Shown piece after piece: positions 1 to 6,960 of a DNA stretch of 9,526 bases. The notes beneath the pieces were generated by a model. That model did not search any database, was not told where the DNA came from, and worked only from the letters and a program-made list of their open reading frames with translations. The stretch covers positions 1 through 9,526 of the forward strand of contig URRG01000061.1 in the NCBI GenBank assembly GCA_900550095.1, in the 5' to 3' direction. The translations under genes and the position numbers were made by a program. The stretch is from an uncultured Oscillospiraceae bacterium. Its GTDB lineage: Bacteria; Bacillota; Clostridia; Oscillospirales; Acutalibacteraceae. How positions within the stretch are numbered: the stretch's first letter is position 1; each line of letters begins with the position of its first letter.

Positions 1-15
1 AAGGGCGGCTTTTTG
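1..15 (+). terminator. Possible tail of an upstream gene's terminator (cut by window edge)
   Basis: The window opens with a short G/C-rich stretch (GGGCGGC) running into five T, which is how the right arm and U-tract of a Rho-independent terminator look. The left arm would lie outside the window, so this is only a guess. Nothing else convincing was seen up to the promoter at 121; a small inverted repeat CGGAA/TTCCG at 81-95 is too short to interpret. Confidence 0.3.
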
Positions 16-120
16 TATGTTCCAAAAGGTAAGGGGCGTCCGCCGGCCGGATTGCCGGTCAATACGTTTCTTGTATTTTGCGGAAGACTGTTCCGATAAA
101 AAGAAAATTGAATTTACTAC

Positions 121-134
121 TTTACTTTAGTAAA
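121..134. promoter_or_regulatory. Inverted repeat over the -35 box, candidate operator
   Basis: TTTACT-TT-AGTAAA is a perfect 6-bp inverted repeat with a 2-base centre. Its left arm is the -35 box itself, so a dimeric protein bound here would block RNA polymerase. No regulator gene is in the window and I do not recognise the motif as a known operator. In AT-rich promoter DNA such a palindrome could arise by chance. Confidence 0.3.
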
Positions 135-149
135 AAGATAGTGTACAAT
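121..149 (+). promoter_or_regulatory. Sigma-A-type promoter of the amino acid importer operon
   Basis: The -35 box TTTACT (121-126) and -10 box TACAAT (144-149) are separated by exactly 17 bases. The -10 differs from TATAAT at one position and the -35 from TTGACA at two. Transcription would start near 156, leaving a leader of about 37 nt, too short for a riboswitch or T-box, before the ribosome site GGAGG at 179-183. Confidence 0.6.
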
Positions 150-192
150 ATAGCAGGTCCAAATATCGAAATCCTTTTGGAGGTTATAGAAC

Positions 193-1065
193 ATGAAAAA
201 ATTACTTTCCATACTGTTGGCGCTGAGCCTGGCGGCTGTTGCTCTTGCAGGCTGTTCTCAGAACCAGGGAAGCCGGCAGGATTCTGAAGCAGGCGGCAGC
301 ACCGCAGGCAGCTCGGAAAACGCGGGAGACGATTCTCTTCAGAAAATCAAAGACAAAGGCCAGTTGGTTTTGGGGCTGGATGATTCCTTCCCGCCCATGG
401 GCTTCCGGGATACGGACAACACCATAGTGGGTTATGATATCGATCTGGCCGAGGAGGTAGCGGACCGCATGGGCGTAGAGCTGGTGATCACCCCTGTAGA
501 TTGGGATTACAAAGAGACCGAGCTCAACGACGGCAATGTGGACTGCCTTTGGAACGGCATGAGCGTGGACGATGAGCGTAAGGAAAAGATGAACCTGAGC
601 GAGCCTTATATGGAAAACCGTCAGGTAGTGGTGGTTCTTGCAGATTCCGGCATCAACGCTCTTTCGGATCTTTCCGGGAAATCGGTGATTCTGCAGGCGG
701 GCTCCACGGCCGTGGGAGCGCTGGATTCCAGAGAAGATGTAAAGAGCACCCTTAAAGAGGTGACGGAGGTGCCCGACAATGTGCAGGCCATGATGGAGCT
801 GGGCCAGGGCACGGGCGACGCGGTCGTGATGGATGAAGTGGTGGCCCGTTACTACATATCCAAAAGCGACAATCCGGATCAGTTCAAGGTGCTGGAGGAG
901 GCTCTTTCCGACGAAGTGTATGCCGTCGGCTTCCGCAAGGCGGATCAGTCCCTGCGCGACGAAGTACAGAAGATCCTGGGAGAAATGAAGGCCGACGGCA
1001 CGCTGAAGACTATTACCGAAGAATGGTTCGGAAGCGATATCTCTATTGTCCCTGACAACGAATAA
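193..1065 (+). CDS. Amino acid ABC transporter, substrate-binding lipoprotein (family 3 SBP)
   Basis: Captures a polar amino acid outside the membrane and delivers it to the permease encoded next. The 290-residue product begins with a lipoprotein signal peptide: a KK n-region, a hydrophobic core, and lipobox LAGC with Cys21 as lipidation site. A Ser/Gly-rich tether of about 28 residues follows. The SBP_bac_3 domain then runs to the C-terminus. Recognisable parts are DDSFPPMGF (63-71, ligand aromatic), GYDIDLAEEV (80-89, family signature), ER (Arg129, expected to bind the ligand carboxylate) and VVMDE (Asp214, expected to bind the amino group). The WNGMS segment at 120-124 is typical of clostridial members. 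ATG 193 follows GGAGG (179-183) by nine bases. It is the first gene of a three-gene importer operon. The specific amino acid cannot be read from sequence; glutamine, cystine and arginine are all possible. Confidence 0.93.
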   Translation: MKKLLSILLALSLAAVALAGCSQNQGSRQDSEAGGSTAGSSENAGDDSLQKIKDKGQLVLGLDDSFPPMGFRDTDNTIVGYDIDLAEEVADRMGVELVITPVDWDYKETELNDGNVDCLWNGMSVDDERKEKMNLSEPYMENRQVVVVLADSGINALSDLSGKSVILQAGSTAVGALDSREDVKSTLKEVTEVPDNVQAMMELGQGTGDAVVMDEVVARYYISKSDNPDQFKVLEEALSDEVYAVGFRKADQSLRDEVQKILGEMKADGTLKTITEEWFGSDISIVPDNE

Positions 1066-1092
1066 GGATTGCCGCCGAAGGGGCCGGCCTTA

Positions 1093-1151
1093 CCGGTCTC
1101 TTTTATGCGAAATATGCGGTGGGAGACCGGAGCGGTTCGCCCCGGTTTTCT
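1093..1151 (+). promoter_or_regulatory. Intercistronic hairpins between binding protein and permease genes
   Basis: CCGGTCTC (1093-1100) pairs perfectly with GAGACCGG (1123-1130) across a 22-base loop. An alternative hairpin uses ACCGG (1126-1130) with CCGGT (1142-1146), extended by two inner pairs, and runs into TTTTCT. The two share 1126-1130 and so exclude each other. In binding-protein importers, a structure here commonly protects the upstream mRNA or partly ends transcription, so that much more binding protein than permease is made. That role is inferred. The rest of the 198-base gap (1066-1263) shows no gene. Confidence 0.45.
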
Positions 1152-1263
1152 GCCGTTGCGCGGCGGCCAGTCCTCTGTTGGAAGCAGGGCGGATGGAAGC
1201 TGGGGGCCAAGGGAAAAGCTGTGAAAGGAGCATGCCCCTTAAAAAGGGAGCGGGAGCATAGAC

Positions 1264-1941
1264 ATGGAAGCTTTTTTGGAAACGATTCTGGGGATGAATT
1301 TGGAAACAGTGGGGAAGATCCTTGTGCAGATGCTGCAGACCTCGCTGGTCACACTGCAGCTTTTCTTCTTTACGCTGCTGTTTTCCCTGCCGCTGGGCCT
1401 TCTGGTGGCTCTGGGAAGAATGTCCCGGTTCAAGCCTCTGCAGTGGCTGATCCGTGCGTATCTGCTGGTTATGCGCGGCACGCCTCTCATGCTGCAGCTG
1501 ATTTTCTTCTGGTTTGGCCTGAAGCTGGGGAAATATGGTCTTTCCCGCATGGAGACGGCCATTGTGGCTTTTGTGCTCAATTATGCGGCGTACTTCGCCG
1601 AGATCTACCGGGCGGGCATACAGGGAGTTCCCCAGGGGCAGAGAGAAGCGGCCAATGTGCTGGGCTTTTCCAAGAGCCAGACCTTTTTCCGCATTGTACT
1701 ACCCCAGCTTGTGAAAAAGATCCTGCCTCCTATGGGGAATGAATTTATGACCCTGGTGAAGGATACCTCTCTGGCGCAGATCATAGCTGTGGTGGAAATT
1801 TCGGCTCTGGCTTCCAAATTCCAGAACGCAGAGGTTTCCATTGTGCCTGTTTTCATTGCGGGCGTATTCTACTTGATTATGAACGCTGTGGTTTCCAAGT
1901 GTTTCAGCACGGCGGAAAAACGGCTGAACTATTATCAGTAA
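1264..1941 (+). CDS. Amino acid ABC transporter permease (HisM/GlnP type)
   Basis: Forms the membrane channel of the importer, probably as a homodimer since only one permease gene is present. The 225-residue length is normal for the polar amino acid permease family. A short N-terminal segment is followed by hydrophobic helices at roughly 17-50, 57-87, 95-115 and 180-215. The cytoplasmic EAA loop, which docks on the ATPase, is intact: E128-A-A, G134, I144 and L146-P147 have the canonical spacing. Upstream of it, the YFAEIYRAGIQGVPQGQ stretch is characteristic of this family. ATG 1264 follows GGGAG (1252-1256) by seven bases. The gene stops 13 bases before the ATPase start, so the two are translated from one message. 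Nothing is missing or unusual. Confidence 0.93.
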   Translation: MEAFLETILGMNLETVGKILVQMLQTSLVTLQLFFFTLLFSLPLGLLVALGRMSRFKPLQWLIRAYLLVMRGTPLMLQLIFFWFGLKLGKYGLSRMETAIVAFVLNYAAYFAEIYRAGIQGVPQGQREAANVLGFSKSQTFFRIVLPQLVKKILPPMGNEFMTLVKDTSLAQIIAVVEISALASKFQNAEVSIVPVFIAGVFYLIMNAVVSKCFSTAEKRLNYYQ

Positions 1942-1954
1942 GGAGGGGCATCCC

Positions 1955-2725
1955 ATGGCGGCAAGCGTTTTATCGGCGGAAAATATCTGCAAGGCCTTTG
2001 GAGCCAACGAGGTGCTTCGGGGCATTTCCTTTGACGTTCATCAGGGAGAGGTCCTTTCTGTGATAGGCCCCTCTGGGTCGGGCAAATCCACTTTGCTGCG
2101 GTGCAGCACATTGCTGGAAAAGGTGGATTCCGGCAGGATAGCCTACGGCGATCTCCTGATGGTAGAAGGGGAAAAGGGCGGACAGGCCCAGTACAGCCCT
2201 GCGCCTGTCCTGCAGCAGATTCGGCGGCGGTTCGGTTTGGTGTTCCAGAATTTCAATCTCTTTCCGCATTTTTCCGTTTTGCGGAATATCACGGAGGCGC
2301 AGGTCCGGGTCGCCAAACGCTCTCAGGAGGAGGCGGCAGCGGTCGCCCGGGGCCTTCTTGACAAGGTGGGGCTTCGGGATAAGGAAAACGCCTATCCCTG
2401 TGAACTTTCGGGCGGGCAGCAGCAGCGGGTGGCCATTGCGAGAGCTCTTGCGATGGATCCGGATGTGCTCTTTTTTGACGAGCCCACGTCGGCGCTGGAT
2501 CCGGAGCTAACAGAGGAGATCCTGAAGGTTATCCGCGATCTGGCGGAGGAGCACATGACCATGGTGGTGGTCACCCATGAAATGGCGTTTGCGCGGGACG
2601 TTTCAGACCGGGTGATTTTTATGGACGGCGGCGTGATCGTGGAGGAAGGCGATCCGCGGGAAGTGATCGAACATCCCAAAAGCGAGCGGACGAAATCCTT
2701 TTTGGCCCGTTTTCATCAGGTATGA
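1955..2725 (+). CDS. Amino acid ABC transporter ATP-binding protein (GlnQ/HisP type)
   Basis: Hydrolyses ATP on the cytoplasmic face to drive uptake through the preceding permease. All nucleotide-binding motifs are present and canonical in 256 residues: Walker A GPSGSGKST (38-46), Q-loop Gln98 in VFQNFNLFPH, signature LSGGQQQR (151-158), Walker B LFFDEP with Asp175 and catalytic Glu176, D-loop SALD, and H-loop His208 in VTHEM. A roughly 15-residue insertion rich in Gly, Gln and Lys precedes the IRRRFGLVFQ stretch, as in many clostridial members. The C-terminal ERTKSFLARF segment is typical of amino acid importers. ATG 1955 follows AGGAGG (1941-1946), which overlaps the last base of the permease stop codon. 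The gene is the last of the operon and is followed six bases later by a terminator. Confidence 0.94.
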   Translation: MAASVLSAENICKAFGANEVLRGISFDVHQGEVLSVIGPSGSGKSTLLRCSTLLEKVDSGRIAYGDLLMVEGEKGGQAQYSPAPVLQQIRRRFGLVFQNFNLFPHFSVLRNITEAQVRVAKRSQEEAAAVARGLLDKVGLRDKENAYPCELSGGQQQRVAIARALAMDPDVLFFDEPTSALDPELTEEILKVIRDLAEEHMTMVVVTHEMAFARDVSDRVIFMDGGVIVEEGDPREVIEHPKSERTKSFLARFHQV

Positions 2726-2730
2726 TATGA

Positions 2731-2766
2731 GCAGGACCGGGAATCGATTCCCGGTCCTGCTTTTTT
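2731..2766 (+). terminator. Rho-independent terminator of the importer operon
   Basis: A perfect inverted repeat covers 2731-2760: GCAGGACCGGGAA, a TCGA loop, then TTCCCGGTCCTGC, giving 13 GC-rich pairs followed by six T (2761-2766). It starts five bases after the stop of the ATPase gene. No T-run follows the hairpin on the minus strand, so it should not be an efficient terminator for the small gene converging from 2797. Confidence 0.93.
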
Positions 2767-2796
2767 GTACAGGATTTTGGCTGGGGCGGCTCCCTT

Positions 2797-2973
2797 TCAA
2801 GGATCCGTGCGTTTGGCCTTCTCTGCCAGACGCTGCAGCTCTGAAAAGGAACCGGGATCGCTTTTTTGGATGCTTGCCCGAACCGCAGGGGGAAGGGAAT
2901 AATAGAACTCGTAGCTGGAAAGATCCTGATCCAAAAGCTCGGTCAGGCCGAGATAAGGCCGGTCTTCTTCCAT
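2797..2973 (-). CDS. Small protein of unknown function, 58 residues
   Basis: Reading the minus strand from ATG (2973-2971) gives 58 codons and TGA (2799-2797). A ribosome site AGAAGG (2986-2981) lies seven bases upstream. The product begins MEEDRPYLGLTELL, contains YEFYYSLPPAVRASIQ in the middle and ends with a charged helix-like stretch (FSELQRLAEKAKR). It has no signal peptide, membrane segment, Cys or His, so a small acidic cytoplasmic protein is expected. From memory, short clostridial proteins with a similar middle (aromatic, SLP, then a hydrophobic and Gln/Arg pattern) occur widely without an assigned role; I cannot verify this. It converges on the importer operon and diverges from the exporter operon across 245 bases. 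No clear promoter was found. Confidence 0.72.
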   Translation of the reverse strand: MEEDRPYLGLTELLDQDLSSYEFYYSLPPAVRASIQKSDPGSFSELQRLAEKAKRTDP

Positions 2974-2978
2974 TGCAG

Positions 2979-2986
2979 CACCTTCT
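2979..2986 (-). promoter_or_regulatory. Ribosome-binding site of the 58-residue gene
   Basis: On the minus strand AGAAGGTG (2986-2979) precedes the ATG at 2973; its AGAAGG core (2986-2981) is separated from the ATG by seven bases, a normal Firmicutes spacing. It is the main support that this short frame is translated. Confidence 0.65.
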
Positions 2987-3123
2987 TTCTGCCGTTGAAA
3001 CGTATAGCCGGACTGTTGGCTTTTTGTTGAGAAAAGCTTCCTTCCTCTTGTTTAGAATTTGCTCTAAAAGGCCTATTATTTCTGGGGATTTTTAGAACTA
3101 GGCAAACTATACATTTTGACAAT

Positions 3124-3152
3124 TTGACGGTTTTATAGGATTGTGCTATTCT
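3124..3152 (+). promoter_or_regulatory. Promoter of the ABC exporter operon, extended -10
   Basis: TTGACG (3124-3129) and TATTCT (3147-3152) are 17 bases apart, and TG at 3144-3145 gives the extended -10 form TGCTATTCT. A second TTGACA at 3116-3121 has no matching -10 at 17 bases. Transcription would begin near 3159, leaving a leader of about 60 nt. The exact start is inferred. The motif TAGGCAAA occurs on both sides of the promoter (3099-3106 and 3177-3184) and may be a protein-binding site. Confidence 0.72.
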
Positions 3153-3205
3153 TAATTTGATTATGTATATAGAATTTAGGCAAATAGTCGATTTTTCTGC
3201 AGTTT

Positions 3206-3212
3206 GGAGGGG
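3206..3212 (+). promoter_or_regulatory. Ribosome-binding site that selects the TTG start of the first exporter gene
   Basis: GGAGGGG ends six bases before TTG 3219 but 15 bases before the first in-frame ATG at 3228. The spacing favours TTG as the initiator. Confidence 0.7.
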
Positions 3213-3218
3213 TGAAAA

Positions 3219-4955
3219 TTGAAAAGAATGTATCCGTACATACGCCCATGCCTGTGGGCTATGGTGGCGGCGATCCTGTTCAAGGGAGCGGGAGCCGTCA
3301 CAGATCTTCTGATTCCCTATATGATGGGAATTTTGATCGATACAGGCATTGCAACCGGAGAAGCGCGTCAGATCATAGTGATGTGCCTGGCGATGCTGTT
3401 TCTGACCATTGTGACCTGCGGCTTTAATATCCTGGCAAATTTTGTCTCTGCGCGGGCTACACAGAAAATTGGGGAGAGGATCCGGAACGCTCTGTATTCC
3501 CATATTCAAAAGCTGACCATCAAGGATGTGGACAGGGTGGAAACGCCTTCGCTGATCACCCGCGTCACCAACGATGTGGAACATGTGCAGAGAACGCTTC
3601 TGATGATGACGCGCTTTATGGTGCGCGCCCCCATCATGGCAATAGGGGGAGTATGCCTCTCTCTTATGCTGGATCCGGTTCTGACGCTGGTGATTTTTGT
3701 GGGGATGATCCTTCTGGGAATCGCCAGTATGTCCGTCTACAAGGTGACGCGGCCTATTTATAGGAGGGTGCAGCGGGCGATAGACAGGCTGACCACCATA
3801 CTGAGGGAGGGGCTTTCCGGCATTCGTGTGATAAAGTCCTTTAATAAGTCGGAATATGAGATCGGCCGGTTTACTTCACAGAGCAAGGAGGTCAAAAAGC
3901 ACGAGCTGAAGGCGGGACTCTTCAACGCGTATATGGATCCTTCCATCGGACTTATCACCAATATGACCATTGCAGTCGTCCTCTTTTGTTCCGCATTCCG
4001 TGTGGAGGCGGGAGCATTGGAGATCGGCAAGATATTCACCATTGTCAACTACATCAATATGATCCTGAACGCTATGACCAGGATCCCCCGGATGTTCATG
4101 ATGTTCAGCCGGGCCAATACCTCCTCTGCGAGGATCGCGGAAATCCTGGATATCGAAGAGAGTACGGAATACGGCAGCGAGGATGAGAAAAAGTGTGAAA
4201 ATACCGTATTGGAATTCAGAAATGTGAGCTTTGCCTATCCGGATTCCCCAGCTAAATCCCTGAGGAATGTAAGCTTTACGGTGAAAAAAGGGCAGACGCT
4301 GGCGGTTATCGGGGCTACCGGCTCGGGAAAGACCACCCTGCAGAATCTGATCCTCCGGCTGTATGAGCCCACGGAGGGGGAAATCTACTTTGAAGGAAGG
4401 GATATCCGCGAATACAGCAAGCGGGCGCTGAACCGGATGATTACAGCCGCCATGCAGCAATATACTATCTTTGGCATGTCCATTCGGGACAATATTATTC
4501 TGGACCAGGACTTTGAGGAAGACCGTTTGGAGCGTTCGGCCCGTTCAGCCCAAATTATGGAGCTGATCGACGAGCTTGACGATCATTTTGAATACGAAAT
4601 TGCCCAGAACGGCACGAATCTTTCCGGCGGACAGAAACAGCGGATCAGTGTGGCGAGGACCCTTTACCGCCAGGCAGATCTGACGATCCTGGACGACGTT
4701 TCCAGCGCATTGGATTACAGGACGGATCTGCGCCTTCGCAGCGCCCTGCGAAGGAATTACCGGGGCAAGGCCGTTTTGCTGATCTCCCAGAGGATCAGCA
4801 GCGTCAGAGGCGCCGACCAGATCCTGGTTTTGGAAAAGGGGGCCGCCGTAGGCCTGGGAACTCATGAGGAATTGATCCGCAGCTGCGAAGCGTACCGCGA
4901 TATCTGCAGAACCCAGGCGGTAGAGATTCCGGAGGGAGGCGAATGCCATGCGTAA
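3219..4955 (+). CDS. Heterodimeric ABC exporter, subunit with degenerate ATPase site
   Basis: A half-transporter of 578 residues: a six-helix exporter domain (about 10-300) fused to a nucleotide-binding domain (about 330-570). Motifs are Walker A GATGSGKTT (365-373), Q-loop Gln413/Gln414, signature LSGGQ (468-472) and Walker B LTILDD (488-493). Asp493 replaces the catalytic Glu, and Gln524 (ISQR) replaces the H-loop His. These two changes mark the non-catalytic partner of heterodimeric exporters such as TM287/288, BmrCD and LmrCD (family knowledge). Its intact signature should complete the active site of the partner encoded next. TTG 3219 is preferred to ATG 3228 because of ribosome-site spacing. 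The 3' end overlaps the next gene by eight bases. Substrate is unknown; drugs, lipids and peptides are all carried by this family. Confidence 0.93.
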   Translation: MKRMYPYIRPCLWAMVAAILFKGAGAVTDLLIPYMMGILIDTGIATGEARQIIVMCLAMLFLTIVTCGFNILANFVSARATQKIGERIRNALYSHIQKLTIKDVDRVETPSLITRVTNDVEHVQRTLLMMTRFMVRAPIMAIGGVCLSLMLDPVLTLVIFVGMILLGIASMSVYKVTRPIYRRVQRAIDRLTTILREGLSGIRVIKSFNKSEYEIGRFTSQSKEVKKHELKAGLFNAYMDPSIGLITNMTIAVVLFCSAFRVEAGALEIGKIFTIVNYINMILNAMTRIPRMFMMFSRANTSSARIAEILDIEESTEYGSEDEKKCENTVLEFRNVSFAYPDSPAKSLRNVSFTVKKGQTLAVIGATGSGKTTLQNLILRLYEPTEGEIYFEGRDIREYSKRALNRMITAAMQQYTIFGMSIRDNIILDQDFEEDRLERSARSAQIMELIDELDDHFEYEIAQNGTNLSGGQKQRISVARTLYRQADLTILDDVSSALDYRTDLRLRSALRRNYRGKAVLLISQRISSVRGADQILVLEKGAAVGLGTHEELIRSCEAYRDICRTQAVEIPEGGECHA

Positions 4956-6762
4956 GGAAAAACAGAAGCTTTTGGAAAAAGAGCTGGAGGTAAGGCGCCG
5001 CAGAAGGGATTCGCTGTTTCAGCTCATCCGATATATTCTGCGGTATAAATGGAGGCTTTTGGCGGTGATCGTTGCTGTCATAGCTGCGAATTTGCTGGCT
5101 CTTCTCATTCCGGCCCTTACAGGGCAGATAGTAGATGTTTTGAGCGACGGGATGACAAAGGGAAATGTGGATTTCGCGGCTGTTGGGCGGGGCGCTTTAG
5201 GAATCGCAGGAGTGGCAGCGGTCTCCTGGGGACTTAGCGCTCTGCAGAATGTGATGATGGTGAAAACAGCCCAGAATGTGGTTTTGGATCTGCGCCACGA
5301 CGTGTTTTCAAAGCTGATGAAGCTTCCGGTTTCTTATTTCGATGCCAACACCAAGGGAAATATCATCAGCATTGTATCTGTGGATATCGATAATATCAGC
5401 GAGACGGTTTCTGCCGATGCGATCACCCTTATCACAGGCGCGGTCACGGTCGTAGGCTCCCTTTTGATGATGCTGTTCATCAGTCCGCTGCTTTCTGTGA
5501 TCTTTGTGGTGACGGTGCCCCTGATGTGCGTCGTTGCCAGGGTGATCTCCAAGCGGGCCCGCAGGCTCTTCCGGGAAAAGAAAAACTGCTTCGGAAGGCT
5601 CTGCGGTTATGCGGAGGAAATGATTACGGCACAGAAGACCGTCAAGGTATACGGGCTTGAGGAATACAACAAGAGCAATTTTTTTGAGATTTCCGGGGAG
5701 CTTCGCCGGAAGGGCAGCCAGGCAGAGTTTGTTTCCAGCTCTATGATGCCCAGCATGAACGGCATCAACAATCTGAATTTTACCTTGATTTGCGCTTTGG
5801 GGGCCGTTTTAGCCCTGAGCGGGAAGATTTCGGTGGGAAATATTTCCTCTTTTGTGCTGTATTCCAAAAAGTTTTCCGCTCCTATTGTGGATACAGCCAA
5901 TATAATCAATATGCTTCAGTCCTCACTGGCGGCCTGTGACCGCGTGTTTTCCATCCTCAATGCGGAAGCGGAACCAGACGAAGCTCTGCCGCAGAGCGTC
6001 CCTCCCAGGGTAAGGGGGGACATCCGTCTGGAAGACGTGTGCTTTTCTTATGTTCCGGAAAAGCCTGTGCTGAAGCATGTGGATTTTCGGGTAAGGCCCG
6101 GGCAGAAGGTGGCTATAGTAGGAGCTACAGGCTCAGGCAAGACCACTATCATCAGTTTGCTTCTCCGATTTTACGATGTGAATTCCGGCCGGATCACTCT
6201 TGACGGAAAGGATATCCGGGAATATGCCCTGCAGGATCTGAGGCGCTGTTTTGCCCTTGTCCTGCAGGAGAGCTGGCTCTTTGAGGGCAGTGTGTATGAG
6301 AATATCGGCTACGCCGCTCCTGCGGAAAGGGGTACGCCGGAAAAAATCCGGGAGCTCTGCCGGCAGATCGAGGTGGATGATTTTATCCATACCCTTCCGG
6401 GAGGGTACGATTCTATTCTTCACAACGATTCGGGCGGGCTCTCTCAGGGGCAGAAACAGCTCCTCAATATCGCCAGAGCTTTCCTCTGCGACCCGCCTGT
6501 TTTCATCCTGGACGAAGCCACTTCCTCTGTGGATACCCAGACGGAGGCCAAGATCCAGCAGGTCACAGATAAGGTGATCGAGGGCAAGACCAGCATTATT
6601 ATCGCCCACAGGCTTTCCACGATCCTTTCAGCGGATTGTATCCTCGTGATGAAGGACGGTGAGATACGGGAGAAGGGTACCCATAAGGAGCTGTTGGAAA
6701 AAGGCGGCCTTTATAAGGACTTGTATGAAAGCCAATTCCTCAGCGGCGAAGGCGAGGAATGA
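4948..6762 (+). CDS. Heterodimeric ABC exporter, catalytic subunit
   Basis: Partner of the preceding half-transporter, 604 residues: a charged N-terminal extension (KEKQKLLEKELEVRRRRR), six membrane helices (about 28-340) and a nucleotide-binding domain (about 365-595). Walker A GATGSGKTT (392-400), Q-loop Gln440, Walker B VFILDE (518-523, catalytic Glu523) and H-loop His554 (IAHRLST) are intact. The signature reads LSQGQ (498-502) instead of LSGGQ. That fits the division of labour: its altered signature faces the first subunit's degenerate site, while its own catalytic residues pair with the first subunit's canonical LSGGQ. ATG 4948 lies inside the end of the upstream gene and follows GGAGGGAGG (4931-4939) by eight bases, indicating coupled translation at equal levels. 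A MarR-type regulator, often next to such pairs, is absent here. Confidence 0.94.
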   Translation: MRKEKQKLLEKELEVRRRRRDSLFQLIRYILRYKWRLLAVIVAVIAANLLALLIPALTGQIVDVLSDGMTKGNVDFAAVGRGALGIAGVAAVSWGLSALQNVMMVKTAQNVVLDLRHDVFSKLMKLPVSYFDANTKGNIISIVSVDIDNISETVSADAITLITGAVTVVGSLLMMLFISPLLSVIFVVTVPLMCVVARVISKRARRLFREKKNCFGRLCGYAEEMITAQKTVKVYGLEEYNKSNFFEISGELRRKGSQAEFVSSSMMPSMNGINNLNFTLICALGAVLALSGKISVGNISSFVLYSKKFSAPIVDTANIINMLQSSLAACDRVFSILNAEAEPDEALPQSVPPRVRGDIRLEDVCFSYVPEKPVLKHVDFRVRPGQKVAIVGATGSGKTTIISLLLRFYDVNSGRITLDGKDIREYALQDLRRCFALVLQESWLFEGSVYENIGYAAPAERGTPEKIRELCRQIEVDDFIHTLPGGYDSILHNDSGGLSQGQKQLLNIARAFLCDPPVFILDEATSSVDTQTEAKIQQVTDKVIEGKTSIIIAHRLSTILSADCILVMKDGEIREKGTHKELLEKGGLYKDLYESQFLSGEGEE

Positions 6763-6816
6763 CCGAAGGGATACGTATCCGGTTGGAAAAACCATATGTG
6801 GAATAACAGGAAACGC

Positions 6817-6852
6817 GCCGGGATCTTTCTGGGAAGGGTCCCGGCCTTCTTT
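6817..6852 (+). terminator. Terminator of the exporter operon
   Basis: GCCGGGATCTTTC (6817-6829) pairs with GAAGGGTCCCGGC (6833-6845) around a three-base loop. There are 13 pairs, two of them G-U on the plus-strand RNA, then a T-rich tail CTTCTTT. On the opposite strand the two wobbles become A-C mismatches, so the structure is selected for plus-strand transcription. A second hairpin, GCGGGGAA (6860-6867) with TTTCCCGC (6877-6884), follows and may back it up. The tail is not a pure T-run, so efficiency is uncertain. Confidence 0.7.
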
Positions 6853-6871
6853 GCCGCCTGCGGGGAAGGGC

Positions 6872-6900
6872 GTATATTTCCCGCCGTCTTTGCATACGAA
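6872..6900 (+). promoter_or_regulatory. Sigma-E-like sporulation promoter upstream of pdaA
   Basis: GTATATT (6872-6878), 14 bases, then CATACGAA (6893-6900). The mother-cell sporulation factor sigma-E recognises approximately GHATATT, 14 bases, CATACAHT (recalled from Bacillus work). The -35 matches fully, the spacing is exact and CATAC matches, with two mismatches in the last three -10 positions. Transcription would start near 6907, about 70 nt before the TTG start. No sigma-A promoter is obvious in 6763-6975. The agreement with the expected sporulation role of the gene strengthens the call. Confidence 0.5.
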
Positions 6901-6960
6901 TGCAGTGTGGATTGATTACGGCTCCTCTTGCTTTGCAACAGGCGGGAGCGGCGCCGGTGC

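Noticed and set aside
1119..1742. 207-codon plus-strand frame overlapping the permease gene
   Set aside because: Out-of-frame shadow of the permease, which has full EAA-loop conservation and its own ribosome site.
2727..3095. 122-codon plus-strand frame after the importer operon
   Set aside because: It starts in the terminator hairpin, runs antisense to the small gene, and has no ribosome site or recognisable content.
2943..3584. 213-codon minus-strand frame across the exporter promoter
   Set aside because: It overlaps the start of the exporter gene and its promoter, and the translation is low in plausibility (His/Gln-rich). The short minus-strand gene at 2797-2973 in another frame is better supported.
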